DNA of 64,000 bases from Nocardiopsis trehalosi NBRC 14201 (GTDB taxonomy: Bacteria > Actinomycetota > Actinomycetes > Streptosporangiales > Streptosporangiaceae): the NCBI RefSeq assembly GCF_001552555.1, contig NZ_BCRK01000005.1, forward strand, positions 1-64,000. The letters are read 5' to 3'. The notes below the pieces were generated by a model, which ran no database searches, was not told the DNA's origin, and was given only the letters and a program-made list of their open reading frames with translations. Of the stretch, positions 1 through 8,345 are shown piece by piece (position 1 is the stretch's first letter; every line of letters starts with the position of its first letter). The position numbers and the translations under genes are program-made.

Positions 1-60
1 CCCCCGCCGCGCGGAGCGGCGGGGGCGGCACGCCGCCCCTCCGTGGGGGACGCGGAGGGG
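1..60 (-). terminator. Two G+C-rich hairpins downstream of the chitinase gene
   Basis: A 10-bp perfect stem (1-10 with 16-25, 5-nt loop) and an 8-bp perfect stem (36-43 with 53-60) lie just beyond the 3' end of the minus-strand chitinase gene. Neither has a T-tract, as is common for actinomycete terminators. The role is inferred from position. Confidence 0.5.
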
Positions 61-119
61 AGGGGCGGAGGGGGTCGGCGGTCAGCGGGTCGGCGGCCCG
101 GGGCCGGAGGGTCAGCGGG

Positions 120-1340
120 TCAGCAGGGGCCGATCTCGCGCCAGGGGCCCCAGGCGCTGTGGACGGGGGTGTCGCCCTGCGTCCAGTGCCGGGCCTCGTA
201 GACGGCGCCGTTGTAGGAGACCCGGGCCCCGCCGGTGTAGACGGCCGTGGCGCTCCACGCCGGGTCGGTGCAGTCGCCCGGGTTGCCCGGGTCGGGGTCG
301 CCGGGGTCGGGGTCGCCCGGGTCGGGGCTGCCGGTCGCCAGGCGGGCGCCGATGTCGGCGGCGAACCGGTAGCCGTTGGTGGCGTCCCAGTTGATGGACC
401 AGGTCATCACGCCGCCGATGGGCCCGTAGGGCTCGGCGGGCCGGAACGCCCCGCAGTTCACCCCGGACTCCAGGCAGTCCAGCGCCCGGATGACGTTGGC
501 GGTCGACTGGTGCCCGCCGCCGGCGGCCGAGGGCACCGCCGGCAGGCCGAGCCCCACCTGGTCGGGGCGGAGGTTCAGCTCCAGCTGGATGCACGCCTGG
601 GCGGTCAGGAAGTCCACCGTGCCCTGGCTGTAGACCTGCTGGTCGCAGCCCATCATCGACCCGGAGTTGTAGTACTGCATGTTGACGATGGTGAGGATGT
701 CGGCGATGCCGCGGGCGAGCTGGTGGTAGGCGTAGGTGGGCGCCTGGAAGTCGATGGTCTGCGGGGCCATCGTGATGATGAGGTCCGCCCCGGCCTGGGA
801 GCGCAGCGAGCGCAGGGCCTGCTCCATGTACTGGGCGTTCATGCCGTGTTCGAGGTCGATGTCGACCCCGTCGAACCCGTACTCCCGCATGAGCGCGTAG
901 GTGGTGTTCGCGAAGTTCGCGGCCTCGGTGGCGTTGGTGACGTTGACGTGGCCGCGCTCGCCGCCGACCGAGATGACGACCTTGCGCCCCTGGGCCTGCG
1001 CGGCGGCGATGTCGTCCTTGAACTCCTGCTCGGTGTAGCCGCCGAGTTCGGCGCCGGCCAGGTTGAAGGTGATGCCGCCCGGCGTGCCGGCGAGGTTGTC
1101 GGCGAAGGCGACGGCGATGAGGTTGTAGGCGGTCGGGACCTCGCTGATGGGCAGCGTGGTCGACCCGTTGTCGAAGTTGTGCCAGTAGCCGGTGAGCCAC
1201 TGGTCGCCGGGGGCGGCAGCGGCGGGGGCGTCGGCCCGGGGTTCGGCGGCGGCGGGGGCCGCGGCGGCCAGCAGCCCGGCCGCGAGCAGCAGGAGGGCGG
1301 CCAGCGCGTGCGGGAGTCTGCGTCGGGCGGGAGCGTGCAC
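120..1340 (-). CDS. Secreted GH18 chitinase with C-terminal chitin-binding module
   Basis: Extracellular endochitinase of glycoside hydrolase family 18. Residues 1-32 form a signal peptide (RRR, long Ala/Leu core, AAA-type cleavage region). The catalytic barrel follows; the GH18 signature DxxDxDxE is present as D157, D160, D162 and E164, so the acid/base glutamate and substrate-assisting aspartates are intact. A short Asp-Pro-Gly repeat linker leads to a C-terminal domain of about 50 residues with the Trp/Tyr pattern of a CBM5/12 chitin-binding module (WSATAVYTGGARVSYNG and a terminal WGPW). The GTG start at 1340 is chosen because AGGAG lies 8 nt upstream. The gene is monocistronic with its own promoter at 1452-1480 and a DasR-like operator at 1417-1432, linking it to the GlcNAc locus at 53-62 kb. 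The product would release chitooligosaccharides for that system. Confidence 0.93.
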   Translation of the reverse strand: MHAPARRRLPHALAALLLLAAGLLAAAAPAAAEPRADAPAAAAPGDQWLTGYWHNFDNGSTTLPISEVPTAYNLIAVAFADNLAGTPGGITFNLAGAELGGYTEQEFKDDIAAAQAQGRKVVISVGGERGHVNVTNATEAANFANTTYALMREYGFDGVDIDLEHGMNAQYMEQALRSLRSQAGADLIITMAPQTIDFQAPTYAYHQLARGIADILTIVNMQYYNSGSMMGCDQQVYSQGTVDFLTAQACIQLELNLRPDQVGLGLPAVPSAAGGGHQSTANVIRALDCLESGVNCGAFRPAEPYGPIGGVMTWSINWDATNGYRFAADIGARLATGSPDPGDPDPGDPDPGNPGDCTDPAWSATAVYTGGARVSYNGAVYEARHWTQGDTPVHSAWGPWREIGPC

Positions 1341-1416
1341 GGGGGGTGCTCCTAGGGTCCGGGGTTCCGTCGGGGGAGTACGGGGCGGACGCCCGGCCGC
1401 GCGCTGCCGGTGTCCT

Positions 1417-1432
1417 TGTGGTCCGGATCAGG
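1417..1432. promoter_or_regulatory. Candidate DasR operator (dre) in the chitinase leader
   Basis: The 16-mer TGTGGTCCGGATCAGG matches the Streptomyces dre consensus ACTGGTCTAGACCAGT at 10 of 16 positions and is itself nearly palindromic around TGGTCCGGATCA. It sits about 13-28 nt downstream of the predicted start of transcription, where a bound repressor could block elongation. A dasR orthologue is in the same window. Confidence 0.45.
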
Positions 1433-1451
1433 CCGTCTCGAATTGTTAAGA

Positions 1452-1480
1452 AACCTAAAAGAACGTCGGCGTGGCGTCAA
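1452..1480 (-). promoter_or_regulatory. Vegetative-type promoter of the chitinase gene
   Basis: On the minus strand TTGACG (1475-1480) is followed after exactly 17 nt by TAGGTT (1452-1457), a good match to actinomycete housekeeping promoters. The -10 overlaps an A/T-rich imperfect palindrome (GTTAAGAAACCTAA on the plus strand), unusual in this G+C-rich region and a possible second operator. Confidence 0.6.
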
Positions 1481-1560
1481 TGGAACGGGAAGGAAAGTTT
1501 GCAGTAGACGCGCCGCAGCGGGGTGGTCGCGCGCCGTCGACGACCGGGCCCGGAACGCCG

Positions 1561-1593
1561 CCGGCCCGGCCCCCGCAGCGGGGACCGGGCCGG
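1561..1593 (-). terminator. Terminator hairpin after tctA
   Basis: Arms 1561-1576 and 78-93 of the same line (1578-1593) are complementary over 16 positions with one C-A mismatch, giving a very stable stem just past the tctA stop. It separates the tct operon from the chitinase gene on the same strand. Confidence 0.6.
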
Positions 1594-1614
1594 CGGCGGC
1601 GTCCGCCCGGGGGA

Positions 1615-3165
1615 TCAGCCGGTGACCGCCGTCGCGCGCTCGGCGGCCTTGGCCGCGCGCCGGGACCGCACCCGGCCGATGGCGACCACGGCGCCGATGA
1701 CCAGCAGGAGGGCGTAGATGCCGACCGTGATCCCGCTGTCCACCAGCACGGTCACGTCGCCCTGCCCGACCTGGAGTGCGCGCCGCAGCTCCGCCTCGGC
1801 CACCGGGCCCAGGATGACCGCGATCAGCACCGGTGCCAGGGGGATGTCGTAGCGGCGCATCATCAGCCCCGCCAGCGCCAGCAGCAGCATCAGCCACAGG
1901 TCGGTGATGGAGGAGCTGGCCGCGTACACGCCCAGCGACGAGAACACCGTGATGCCCGCGTACAGGTACGGCTTGGGGATCAGCAGCAGCTTCGCCCACA
2001 GCGGCGCGAACGGCAGGTTGAGGATGAGCAGCATGACGCTGCCGATGAACAGGCTGGCCAGCAGCGCCCACACCAGGTCGCCGTTGCGCTCGAACAGCAG
2101 CGGACCCGGCTGCATGCCGTACTGCTGGAACGCCGCCAGCATGATCGCCGCCGTCGCCGACGTCGGCAGGCCCAGCCCCAGCAGGGCGCCCATCGCGGTG
2201 CCCGCGGTGGCGCTGCCCGCCGCCTCGGGGGCCGCCACGCCCTCGATCGCGCCCTCGCCGAACTCGTCGGGGCGGCCGCCCTTGCGGGCCCGCCGCGCCG
2301 CCAGCTTGCGCTCGGCGCCGTAGGCGAGGAAGGTCGGGATCTCCGATCCGCCCGAGGGGATGACGCCGAACGGCACGCCGAACACGGTGCCGCGCAGCCA
2401 CGCCGGGACCGTCCGGCGCAGGTCGGCGCCCTTCAGCCACGGGGTGCCGGTGCGCCGCGGCGGCGACGCGGGGGCGTTGTCGGTGTGCACCCGGCCGGCC
2501 ACGTGCAGCACCTCGCCGACCGCCAGCAGGGCGACGGTCACCGTGATGATGCTGAAGCCCTCGAACAGCTGCGGCACGCCGAGCGTGAACCGCTCCGCCC
2601 CGCTGAGGGTGTCGATGCCGACGAGCGAGATCGTCAGGCCGATGCCCAGCGCCACCAGGCCGCGTACCAGGGAGTGCGACACCACCGCGGAGGTGGCGAT
2701 GAACGCGAACACGGCCAGCGCGAAGTACTCGGCCGGGCCGAACCGCAGCGCCAGGGCGATGATCCACGGCGAGAAGAACGCCACCAGCGCCGTCGACAGG
2801 ATCGCGCCGACGAACGCGCCGATCGCGGACGTGGCCAGCGCCTGCGGGGCGCGCCCGCGCAGCGCCATCTTGTGGCCCTCGAACGTGGTGGCGATCGCCG
2901 AGCTCTGCCCCGGCGTGTTCATCAGGATCGCGGCGGTGGAGTCGCCGAACAGGCCGCCGTAGTAGACGCCCGCGAACATGATGAACGCGCCCGTCGGGTC
3001 GAGCTGGAAGGTGACCGGCAGCAGCAGGGCCACGGCCATCGACGAACCCAGGCCGGGCAGCACGCCCACGGCCGTGCCGAGCACGACGCCGAGCAGCGCC
3101 CACAGCAGGTTCTCGGGGGTCAGCGCGTGGCCGAACCCCGTCATGAGGTGATCGAGCGCGTCCAT
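1615..3165 (-). CDS. tctA: Tripartite tricarboxylate transporter, large permease subunit TctA
   Basis: Large membrane subunit (516 aa, about 11-12 TM segments) of a TctABC-type secondary carrier that moves tri- or dicarboxylates across the membrane using a periplasmic/extracytoplasmic receptor. Family landmarks are visible: the N-terminal [28 protein letters not shown] in the middle, and the second-half repeat [14 protein letters not shown]. The length is usual for the family. The ATG abuts the TAA stop of tctB with no gap, so translation is coupled. It is the last gene of tctC-tctB-tctA. The CoA-transferase and citrate-synthase-fold lyase divergently encoded nearby suggest citrate or a related tricarboxylate as substrate; that is inference. 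Confidence 0.93.
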   Translation of the reverse strand: MDALDHLMTGFGHALTPENLLWALLGVVLGTAVGVLPGLGSSMAVALLLPVTFQLDPTGAFIMFAGVYYGGLFGDSTAAILMNTPGQSSAIATTFEGHKMALRGRAPQALATSAIGAFVGAILSTALVAFFSPWIIALALRFGPAEYFALAVFAFIATSAVVSHSLVRGLVALGIGLTISLVGIDTLSGAERFTLGVPQLFEGFSIITVTVALLAVGEVLHVAGRVHTDNAPASPPRRTGTPWLKGADLRRTVPAWLRGTVFGVPFGVIPSGGSEIPTFLAYGAERKLAARRARKGGRPDEFGEGAIEGVAAPEAAGSATAGTAMGALLGLGLPTSATAAIMLAAFQQYGMQPGPLLFERNGDLVWALLASLFIGSVMLLILNLPFAPLWAKLLLIPKPYLYAGITVFSSLGVYAASSSITDLWLMLLLALAGLMMRRYDIPLAPVLIAVILGPVAEAELRRALQVGQGDVTVLVDSGITVGIYALLLVIGAVVAIGRVRSRRAAKAAERATAVTG

Positions 3166-3786
3166 TTAGAGGATGCCTCCGAGGATGCCGGCCGGCAGGT
3201 TCAGCCCGAGGCCGGCGACGAAAGCGAGCTGGATGAAGGAGGAGAACACCAGGGAGACCGCCGCGTCGAACACGTAGCGCCGGTTGCCCATGGCGTAGGA
3301 GACCCCGAAGAACAGCAGGGCCGCCGAGATGATCCAGCCCGCGGGCTGGAGCAGCAGGGCGAACGCGACCAGGGACGCCAGCACGATGCCGATGGTCCGC
3401 CAGTCGAGCCGCTCGCCGGTGCGGTCGTCGCCCGCGGCTGCGGCGAGCCCGGCCTCGGCGGCCGCCTCGGCGCCCGCCGGGGGGTCGGCCGGGGCGGTCC
3501 CGGCGGGGGCGCCGGTATTGGCGGCCGGGCGCGCGGGCTTCCGCACGACCTCCACGACCAGGGCCAGGCCCGTGCCGAACATGAAGATCGTGACGAGCGC
3601 GGGGAAGAACCGCGGTCCGGGCGACTCGGTGCCGGGCGGCACCGGCATGGTGGCGGTCTGCACCGCGAGGAACGCGGCGATGGCGAGCACCAGGGCGGCG
3701 ACCAGCAGTTCGCTGCGCCCCCGCCACCAGGAGGGGCGCGCATCGGGGGAGGCCGGCGGTGCGCCGGGGGTGGTGTCGGTGCTCAT
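3166..3786 (-). CDS. tctB: Tripartite tricarboxylate transporter, small subunit TctB
   Basis: Small membrane subunit (206 aa) of the tricarboxylate transporter. Four hydrophobic segments are visible, around residues 25-47, 62-82, 130-150 and 180-200. The loop between the second and third is an Ala/Pro-rich, probably disordered stretch of about 50 residues. The N-terminus is hydrophilic (MSTDTTPGAPP). The ATG at 3786 overlaps the tctC stop by ATGA, and its own TAA abuts the tctA start, so all three subunits are translationally coupled. TctB proteins are poorly conserved; assignment rests on size, topology and position between tctC and tctA. Confidence 0.87.
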   Translation of the reverse strand: MSTDTTPGAPPASPDARPSWWRGRSELLVAALVLAIAAFLAVQTATMPVPPGTESPGPRFFPALVTIFMFGTGLALVVEVVRKPARPAANTGAPAGTAPADPPAGAEAAAEAGLAAAAGDDRTGERLDWRTIGIVLASLVAFALLLQPAGWIISAALLFFGVSYAMGNRRYVFDAAVSLVFSSFIQLAFVAGLGLNLPAGILGGIL

Positions 3787-4772
3787 GAGAGTCCCAGTTC
3801 TTCGGTGACGGCGGTGATCCGCTCGATCTCGGAGGTGAGGAAGGTGTCGAACTCCTCGCCCGTCTGGAAGGTGTCGTCCCAGCGGTTGCGCTCCAGGGTG
3901 TCCGCCCACTCCGGGGTGTCGTGCATCTCGGTCACGATCTCGGTGAGGTGGGCGCGCTCCTCCTCGGTGATGCCGGGGGGCGCCATGACGCCGCGCCAGT
4001 TGGGCAGCACCGCGTCGATGTCCTGCTCGGCCAGCGTGGGCACGTCGATGCCGGGCACGCGCTCCTCGGCGGAGACCGCCAGCGCCCGCACGTTGCCCGC
4101 GGCGATCTGGTCGCTGAACTCGTTGTAGCCGCTGATGCCCACGTCCACGCTGCCGGACAGCAGGGAGGTCAGGGCCTCGCCGCCGCCCGCGAACGGGATG
4201 TAGTTGACGTCCTGGGGGTCGGAGCCGATGTCGCGGGCGATCATGCCGGCGAGCAGGTGGTCGGTGCCGCCGAGCGAACCGCCGCCGATGGCCAGGGCGC
4301 CGGGGTCCTCCCGCCACGCCTCGGTGAGGTCGCCCATGTCCTGGTAGGGGGAGTCGGCGGGGACGACGACCACCTCGTAGTCGTCGGCCAGCCGGGCGAT
4401 CGGGGTGACGTCCTCCAGCGAGTGCGAGGAGTTGTTGACGACGATGCCGCCGATCATCACGGTGCCCGTCACCATCAGGGTGTTCGCGCTGCCCTCCAGC
4501 CGCACCGTCTGCGCCAGGCCGATCGTGCCGCCCGCTCCGGGGACGTTGACCACCTGCGTGTTGGCGACGATGTCGCCCTCGCGGTAGGCGTTCTGCGACT
4601 CGCGGGCCACCAGGTCCCAGCCGCCGCCCGGCGCGGCGGGCACGATAACGGTCAGGCGGTTGCGGGCCTCGGAGGTGTCCTCGCCGGTCTGCGCGGCGTT
4701 GACCACCGCCGCGCCGACGACGACGGCCGCGGCCGCCGCGCCCACGGCGCGCAGAATCCGCTGCTTGCTCAT
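3783..4772 (-). CDS. tctC: Tripartite tricarboxylate transporter, substrate-binding protein TctC
   Basis: Extracytoplasmic receptor (329 aa) of the Bug/TctC family that captures carboxylates for the TctAB permease. A signal sequence spans about residues 1-28 (KQR followed by an Ala/Val core); no lipobox cysteine is seen, so anchoring may be by the uncleaved helix. The mature part shows TctC hallmarks: VIVPAAPGGGWD near the start, VVNVPGAGGTIGLA, and the C-terminal NWRGVMAPPGI block. The ATG at 4772 was chosen over longer in-frame starts because it opens directly into the signal sequence and follows GGGAAAGAG. First gene of the operon, divergent from the IclR-family regulator. Confidence 0.9.
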   Translation of the reverse strand: MSKQRILRAVGAAAAAVVVGAAVVNAAQTGEDTSEARNRLTVIVPAAPGGGWDLVARESQNAYREGDIVANTQVVNVPGAGGTIGLAQTVRLEGSANTLMVTGTVMIGGIVVNNSSHSLEDVTPIARLADDYEVVVVPADSPYQDMGDLTEAWREDPGALAIGGGSLGGTDHLLAGMIARDIGSDPQDVNYIPFAGGGEALTSLLSGSVDVGISGYNEFSDQIAAGNVRALAVSAEERVPGIDVPTLAEQDIDAVLPNWRGVMAPPGITEEERAHLTEIVTEMHDTPEWADTLERNRWDDTFQTGEEFDTFLTSEIERITAVTEELGLS

Positions 4773-5103
4773 CAGGTCGCTCTTTCCCTCATCGCGGTCC
4801 ACTGTGCGGACCCTGCGGTCCGCCGGTCGATCGGCCGACCGAGCGCGGGTGTGCGGGCCGCCGCACCCCCCAGTGACGCAGGTCGCATCCGCCCAGATTT
4901 CGTGAGCATGACGCATACGTTGCCCTGACGTAAATGTTTTGGTCCTTTTGATCATGATGAACCTTTCGTTCGTCGATCACCGCATCCACCCCCGGACCTC
5001 GGCGTCGACCGCCGGACGGCCCTCGGGCGGCGGTGGAGCGCTTCCGATCCGGTCCACCAGGTGGTAGGAAAGGTCTGCACAACGGACCTGAGGAGGTGGA
5101 CCG
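4773..5103. promoter_or_regulatory. Divergent control region between tctC and the IclR-type regulator
   Basis: This 331-bp gap holds no gene. An A/T-rich core (4931-4972) must contain the tct promoter. Within it GAAC-CTTTC-GTTC (4959-4971) is a perfect 4+4 palindrome and a candidate IclR operator. Toward iclR, GGTCCACC (5051-5058) and GGTGGACC (5095-5102) form an inverted repeat that would fold over the regulator's AGGAGG ribosome-binding site (5091-5096), with AGGTC/GACCT (5071-5075, 5085-5089) nested inside. A weak TTCCGA-17-TAGGAA promoter may start at 5042. Confidence 0.5.
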
Positions 5104-5886
5104 GTGGTCACCGACGGCGACGCCGACACCGGGGTGCGCAGCGTGGTGCGCGCCCTCGACGTGCTGGCCCAGTTCGACGAACGGCACCAGCGCCGCACCA
5201 TCCGCGAACTCACCGACGGCAGCGGGCTGGCCAAGACCACGGTGCTCCGCCTCGTCGGCACCCTGGAGCGGCGCGGCCTGCTGTGGACCTGCCCCGACGG
5301 GCGGATCGGCGTCGGCCCCGGCCTGCTGCGCTGGGCCGCCCTCGCCCGCGCCGCCTGGGAGGTGCCCGAGGCGGTCCGCCAGGTCATGCGCGAACTCGTC
5401 GCCGAGACCGCCGAGACCGCCAACCTCTACGTGCGCACCGACGCCTCCCGCGTCTGCGTCGCCCAGGAGGAGGGGCCGCACGCCCTGCGGCACATCATCA
5501 CGGTCGGCGCCGAGCTGCCGCTGTGGGCCGGCGCCGCCGCCCGGGTGCTGCTCGTCGGCGCCGACGACGCCCTGCTCCGCCGGGTCGCCGCCGCCTCGCC
5601 GGACGGCGCCCGCCGTGCCGAGGGGCTGCGCGAGGCCGTGGCCCGCGCCGCCCGCGACGGCCACGCCGTCAGCCACGGCGAGCGGGAGGTCGGCGCGTCG
5701 GGTGTCGCCGCGCCCGTGCTCGACCCCGACGGCCGGGTGCAGGCCGCCATCGCCCTGGGCGGCCCCACCGCCCGCTTCACCCCCGAGGCCGTCACCGAGT
5801 TCACCGCCGCCGCCGTCCGCGCGGGCCGGCGCATCACCGACATCGGCCTCACCCCGGCCTTCGGCCCGGCGGGGGACCCCCGATGA
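5104..5886 (+). CDS. IclR-family transcriptional regulator
   Basis: DNA-binding regulator (260 aa). The N-terminal winged helix-turn-helix covers about residues 10-70 (SVVRALDVLAQF, then TIRELTDGSGLAKTTVLRLVGTLERRGLL), typical of IclR proteins. Residues about 80-250 form the effector-binding domain, ending with the family-style block VAAPVLDPDGRVQAAIALGGPTARF. The GTG at 5104 follows AGGAGG by 7 nt. Its position, divergent from tctCBA and upstream of the CoA-transferase and lyase genes, suggests it controls both arms in response to their carboxylate substrate or a CoA thioester. The stop overlaps a possible small ORF by ATGA. Confidence 0.88.
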   Translation: MVTDGDADTGVRSVVRALDVLAQFDERHQRRTIRELTDGSGLAKTTVLRLVGTLERRGLLWTCPDGRIGVGPGLLRWAALARAAWEVPEAVRQVMRELVAETAETANLYVRTDASRVCVAQEEGPHALRHIITVGAELPLWAGAAARVLLVGADDALLRRVAAASPDGARRAEGLREAVARAARDGHAVSHGEREVGASGVAAPVLDPDGRVQAAIALGGPTARFTPEAVTEFTAAAVRAGRRITDIGLTPAFGPAGDPR

Positions 5887-6059
5887 CCGCCCCGCCCGCC
5901 CGCCGCGCGGGCCGTCCGCGCCGCACCGGCGCCACCGGCGCCTTCCGGCCCGGCGGCCGCAGCGGGACTCCCACCGCGCCCGCCGCCCCCGGGTCCGCGC
6001 CGCCCGCTGCGGGGGCGGCGCGCACCGCGACCACCCCGCCCGAGGAAGGGAACCGATGA
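5883..6059 (+). CDS. Possible small coupled ORF, 58 aa, function unknown
   Basis: An ATG at 5883 overlaps the iclR stop (ATGA) and the frame ends in TGA at 6057-6059, which overlaps the ATG of the CoA-transferase gene in the same way. The product would be Pro/Ala/Gly/Arg-rich with no recognisable domain. ATGA junctions on both sides are what one expects of translational coupling, but the codon content is also typical of random high-GC frames and the downstream gene has its own GGAAGGGAA site. Treat as tentative. Confidence 0.2.
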   Translation: MTAPPARRAGRPRRTGATGAFRPGGRSGTPTAPAAPGSAPPAAGAARTATTPPEEGNR

Positions 6060-7309
6060 CCGCGTCCACCGACCCGGAGCCGCCCGCCGCCCCCGGCCCG
6101 GCCGGGCCCGCCGGGCTGCTCGACGGCGTCCGCGTGCTCGACCTCACCAACGTGCTCGCCGGGCCGTTCGCCGGCTACCAGCTCGCGCTGATGGGGGCCG
6201 ACGTCGTCAAGGTCGAGATGCCGGGCTCCGGCGACCTCGCCCGCCGCCTGGGCGCCGACCCCGGCCTCAACGCCGACCTGCTCGGCGCCAGCTTCCTCGC
6301 CCAGAACGCCGCCAAGCGCTCCCTCACCCTCGATCTCAAGGCCGAGCGGGGCCGCGAGGTCCTGGCCCGGCTCGTCTCCGGCGCCGACGTGCTGCTGGAG
6401 AACTTCCGGCCCGGCGTCCTGGCCCGGCTCGGCTTCGGCCCCGACCGGCTGCGCGAACTGAACCCGCGCCTGGTCTACTGCGCGGTCTCCGGGTTCGGCC
6501 AGACCGGTCCGCTGCGCGATCGGCCCGCCTACGACCAGATCATCCAGGGCCTGTCCGGCATGATGGCCACCACCGGCACCCCCGAGACCGCCCCGCTGCG
6601 CGCCGGGTACCCGATCGCCGACACGCTCGGCGGCCTGGCCGCCGCGTTCGCCGTCTGCGCCGCGCTGGTCCGCCGCGAGCGCACCGGCGAGGGCGGCCAG
6701 GTGGACGTGTCCATGCTGGAGACCGCGGTCACCGCCATGGGGTGGGCGGTCTCCAACCACCTCATCGCCGGGACCGCCCCGACGCCCATGGGCAACGAGA
6801 ACGCCACCGCCGCCCCCTCGGGCACGTTCAGCACCGGGGCGGGGGACCTCAACATCGCGGCGAACAAGCAGGAGCAGTTCGCCGTGCTGTGCCGCGAGGT
6901 CGGCCGCCCCGAACTGGTCGACGACCCCCGCTTCGCCGACCGCGAGGACCGCAAGGCGCACCGGGCGGCGCTGCGCGCGGAGCTGGAGGCCGGACTGGCC
7001 GCCCGCTCCGCCCTGGAGTGGGAGGAGCGCCTGTCGGCCGCCGGGGTCCCGGCGGCGCGGGTGCTCGGCGTCCCCGACGTGCTGGAGCTGGACCAGATCG
7101 CGGAGCGCGGACTGGTGCACGACCTCGGCTTCCCCGGCGGCCGCGACCGGCCGCTGCGCGTGCTCGGCAGCGGCGTCCGGGTCGACGGCCGCGCCGCCGG
7201 CCCCGGCACGCCCCCGCCGCTGCTGGGCGAGCACACCCGCGAGATCCTCGCGGAACTCGGCTTCACCGGCGACGACATCGACTCCCTGCACGAGGACGGA
7301 GTGGTATGA
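6056..7309 (+). CDS. Class III (CaiB/BaiF) CoA-transferase
   Basis: Cytoplasmic family III CoA-transferase (417 aa) that moves CoA from an acyl-CoA donor to a carboxylic acid. The CaiB signature opens the protein (DGVRVLDLTNVLAGPFAGYQ, residues 23-42, then GADVVKVEMP). The catalytic aspartate that forms the anhydride in formyl-CoA transferase corresponds to D160 in RPAYDQIIQ. The central GGLAAAF and GQVDVSM blocks and the C-terminal LGEHTREIL are also family features. The start at 6056 has GGAAGGGAA just upstream. The stop overlaps the next gene by ATGA, so it is coupled to the citrate-synthase-like lyase. In context it probably activates the acid imported by TctABC; the true acid and CoA donor cannot be read from sequence. 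Confidence 0.88.
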   Translation: MTASTDPEPPAAPGPAGPAGLLDGVRVLDLTNVLAGPFAGYQLALMGADVVKVEMPGSGDLARRLGADPGLNADLLGASFLAQNAAKRSLTLDLKAERGREVLARLVSGADVLLENFRPGVLARLGFGPDRLRELNPRLVYCAVSGFGQTGPLRDRPAYDQIIQGLSGMMATTGTPETAPLRAGYPIADTLGGLAAAFAVCAALVRRERTGEGGQVDVSMLETAVTAMGWAVSNHLIAGTAPTPMGNENATAAPSGTFSTGAGDLNIAANKQEQFAVLCREVGRPELVDDPRFADREDRKAHRAALRAELEAGLAARSALEWEERLSAAGVPAARVLGVPDVLELDQIAERGLVHDLGFPGGRDRPLRVLGSGVRVDGRAAGPGTPPPLLGEHTREILAELGFTGDDIDSLHEDGVV

Positions 7310-8211
7310 GCGGACACGGCATCCCCGGCGGGTCCAACCCGGCGGACGCGGCGAGCACCGACCCGGCCGGGCCGCGCACCGGCGCCCCGCAGGGGCCGGC
7401 GATCCCCGTCGCCGACGTCGAGGGCTGGTGGCGGACCGGCATCACCCGCATCGCGCCGGGCGAGATCGACCTGCGCGGCTACGCGGTCGCGGACCTCATC
7501 GGCGAGGCGTCCTTCGTGGACACCGTGTGGCTGATGCTGCGCGGCGAGGTGCCCGGCCCCGAGGAGTCGGCGCTGCTGGAGGCGGCGCTGGTGGCGTCGG
7601 TCGACCACGGCCCGCAGGCGCCGTCGATCGCCGCCGCCCGCATGGCCGCCACCTGCGGGACCGGGCTGAACAACGCGGTCGCCACCGGCGTCAACCTGCT
7701 GGGCGACGTCCACGGGGGCGCGGGCCAGCAGTGCATGGAGGTCCTGGCCGACCTGGTGCGGCGCGCCGCCGAGAGGGAGGACCCGGCCGAGGCGGCGCGC
7801 TACATCGTCGCCCGGTACCGGGCCGAGAAGCGGTACGTGCCGGGCTTCGGCCACCGGTTCCACCCGCGCGACCCGCGCCGCGACCCGCTGCTCGGGCTCG
7901 TGGAGCGGGCCGCAGCGGCGGGCGCGGTGCCCGGCGCCCACCTGGCGGCGGGCCTCGCTCTGGAGGCGGCGCTCGCGGAGGGCCGGGAGCGCCCGGTGCC
8001 CATGAACATCGACGGCGCGACCGCCGTGGTCTACGGCGAACTGGGCTTCGCCCCCGAGCTGGGCCGGGGCCTGTTCGTGTTGTCGCGCTCGGTCGGCATC
8101 CTCGCCCACGCCTGGGAGGAGCGCCAGAGCGGCGCCCGCATCAAGGGCCCGATCCCCCGCCCCCTCCGCGCCACCTACACCGGCCCCGCCCCCCGCCCCT
8201 ACCCCTCCTGA
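7306..8211 (+). CDS. Citrate synthase-fold lyase (citryl-CoA lyase-like)
   Basis: Short member (301 aa) of the citrate synthase superfamily. The three catalytic residues of citrate synthase are conserved: H136 in GDVHGGAG, H183 in GFGHRFH and D236 in MNIDGAT. At about 300 residues it is much shorter than true citrate synthases (about 370-430) and has the size of citryl-CoA lyase-type proteins, which cleave citryl-CoA to acetyl-CoA and oxaloacetate. The first 33 residues are a low-complexity extension. It is coupled by ATGA to the CoA-transferase, which could supply the CoA ester. Alternative substrates such as methylcitryl- or citramalyl-type CoA esters are equally possible. The gene ends before a strong hairpin at 8230-8285. 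Confidence 0.78.
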   Translation: MSGHGIPGGSNPADAASTDPAGPRTGAPQGPAIPVADVEGWWRTGITRIAPGEIDLRGYAVADLIGEASFVDTVWLMLRGEVPGPEESALLEAALVASVDHGPQAPSIAAARMAATCGTGLNNAVATGVNLLGDVHGGAGQQCMEVLADLVRRAAEREDPAEAARYIVARYRAEKRYVPGFGHRFHPRDPRRDPLLGLVERAAAAGAVPGAHLAAGLALEAALAEGRERPVPMNIDGATAVVYGELGFAPELGRGLFVLSRSVGILAHAWEERQSGARIKGPIPRPLRATYTGPAPRPYPS

Positions 8212-8229
8212 CCCGACCCTTCCCCCGTC

Positions 8230-8285
8230 GATCTCGACGTCATCGGGGTCGGGGACCGCTCCCATCGCCCGATGACGTCGAGATC
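8230..8285. terminator. Perfect 18-bp stem between convergent genes
   Basis: GATCTCGACGTCATCGGG (8230-8247) is repeated as its exact reverse complement at 8268-8285 around a 20-nt spacer. It lies between the plus-strand lyase gene and the minus-strand DUF1266 gene and can serve both as terminator. The lower G+C content of the arms is unlike ordinary local terminators, so it could also be a dispersed repeat. Confidence 0.65.
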
Positions 8286-8345
8286 ATCGAAGCGGGCGTC
8301 AGGGCCGGGGTGCGGGCCGGGCGGATGTGATCCCTTTGGGGCGGG

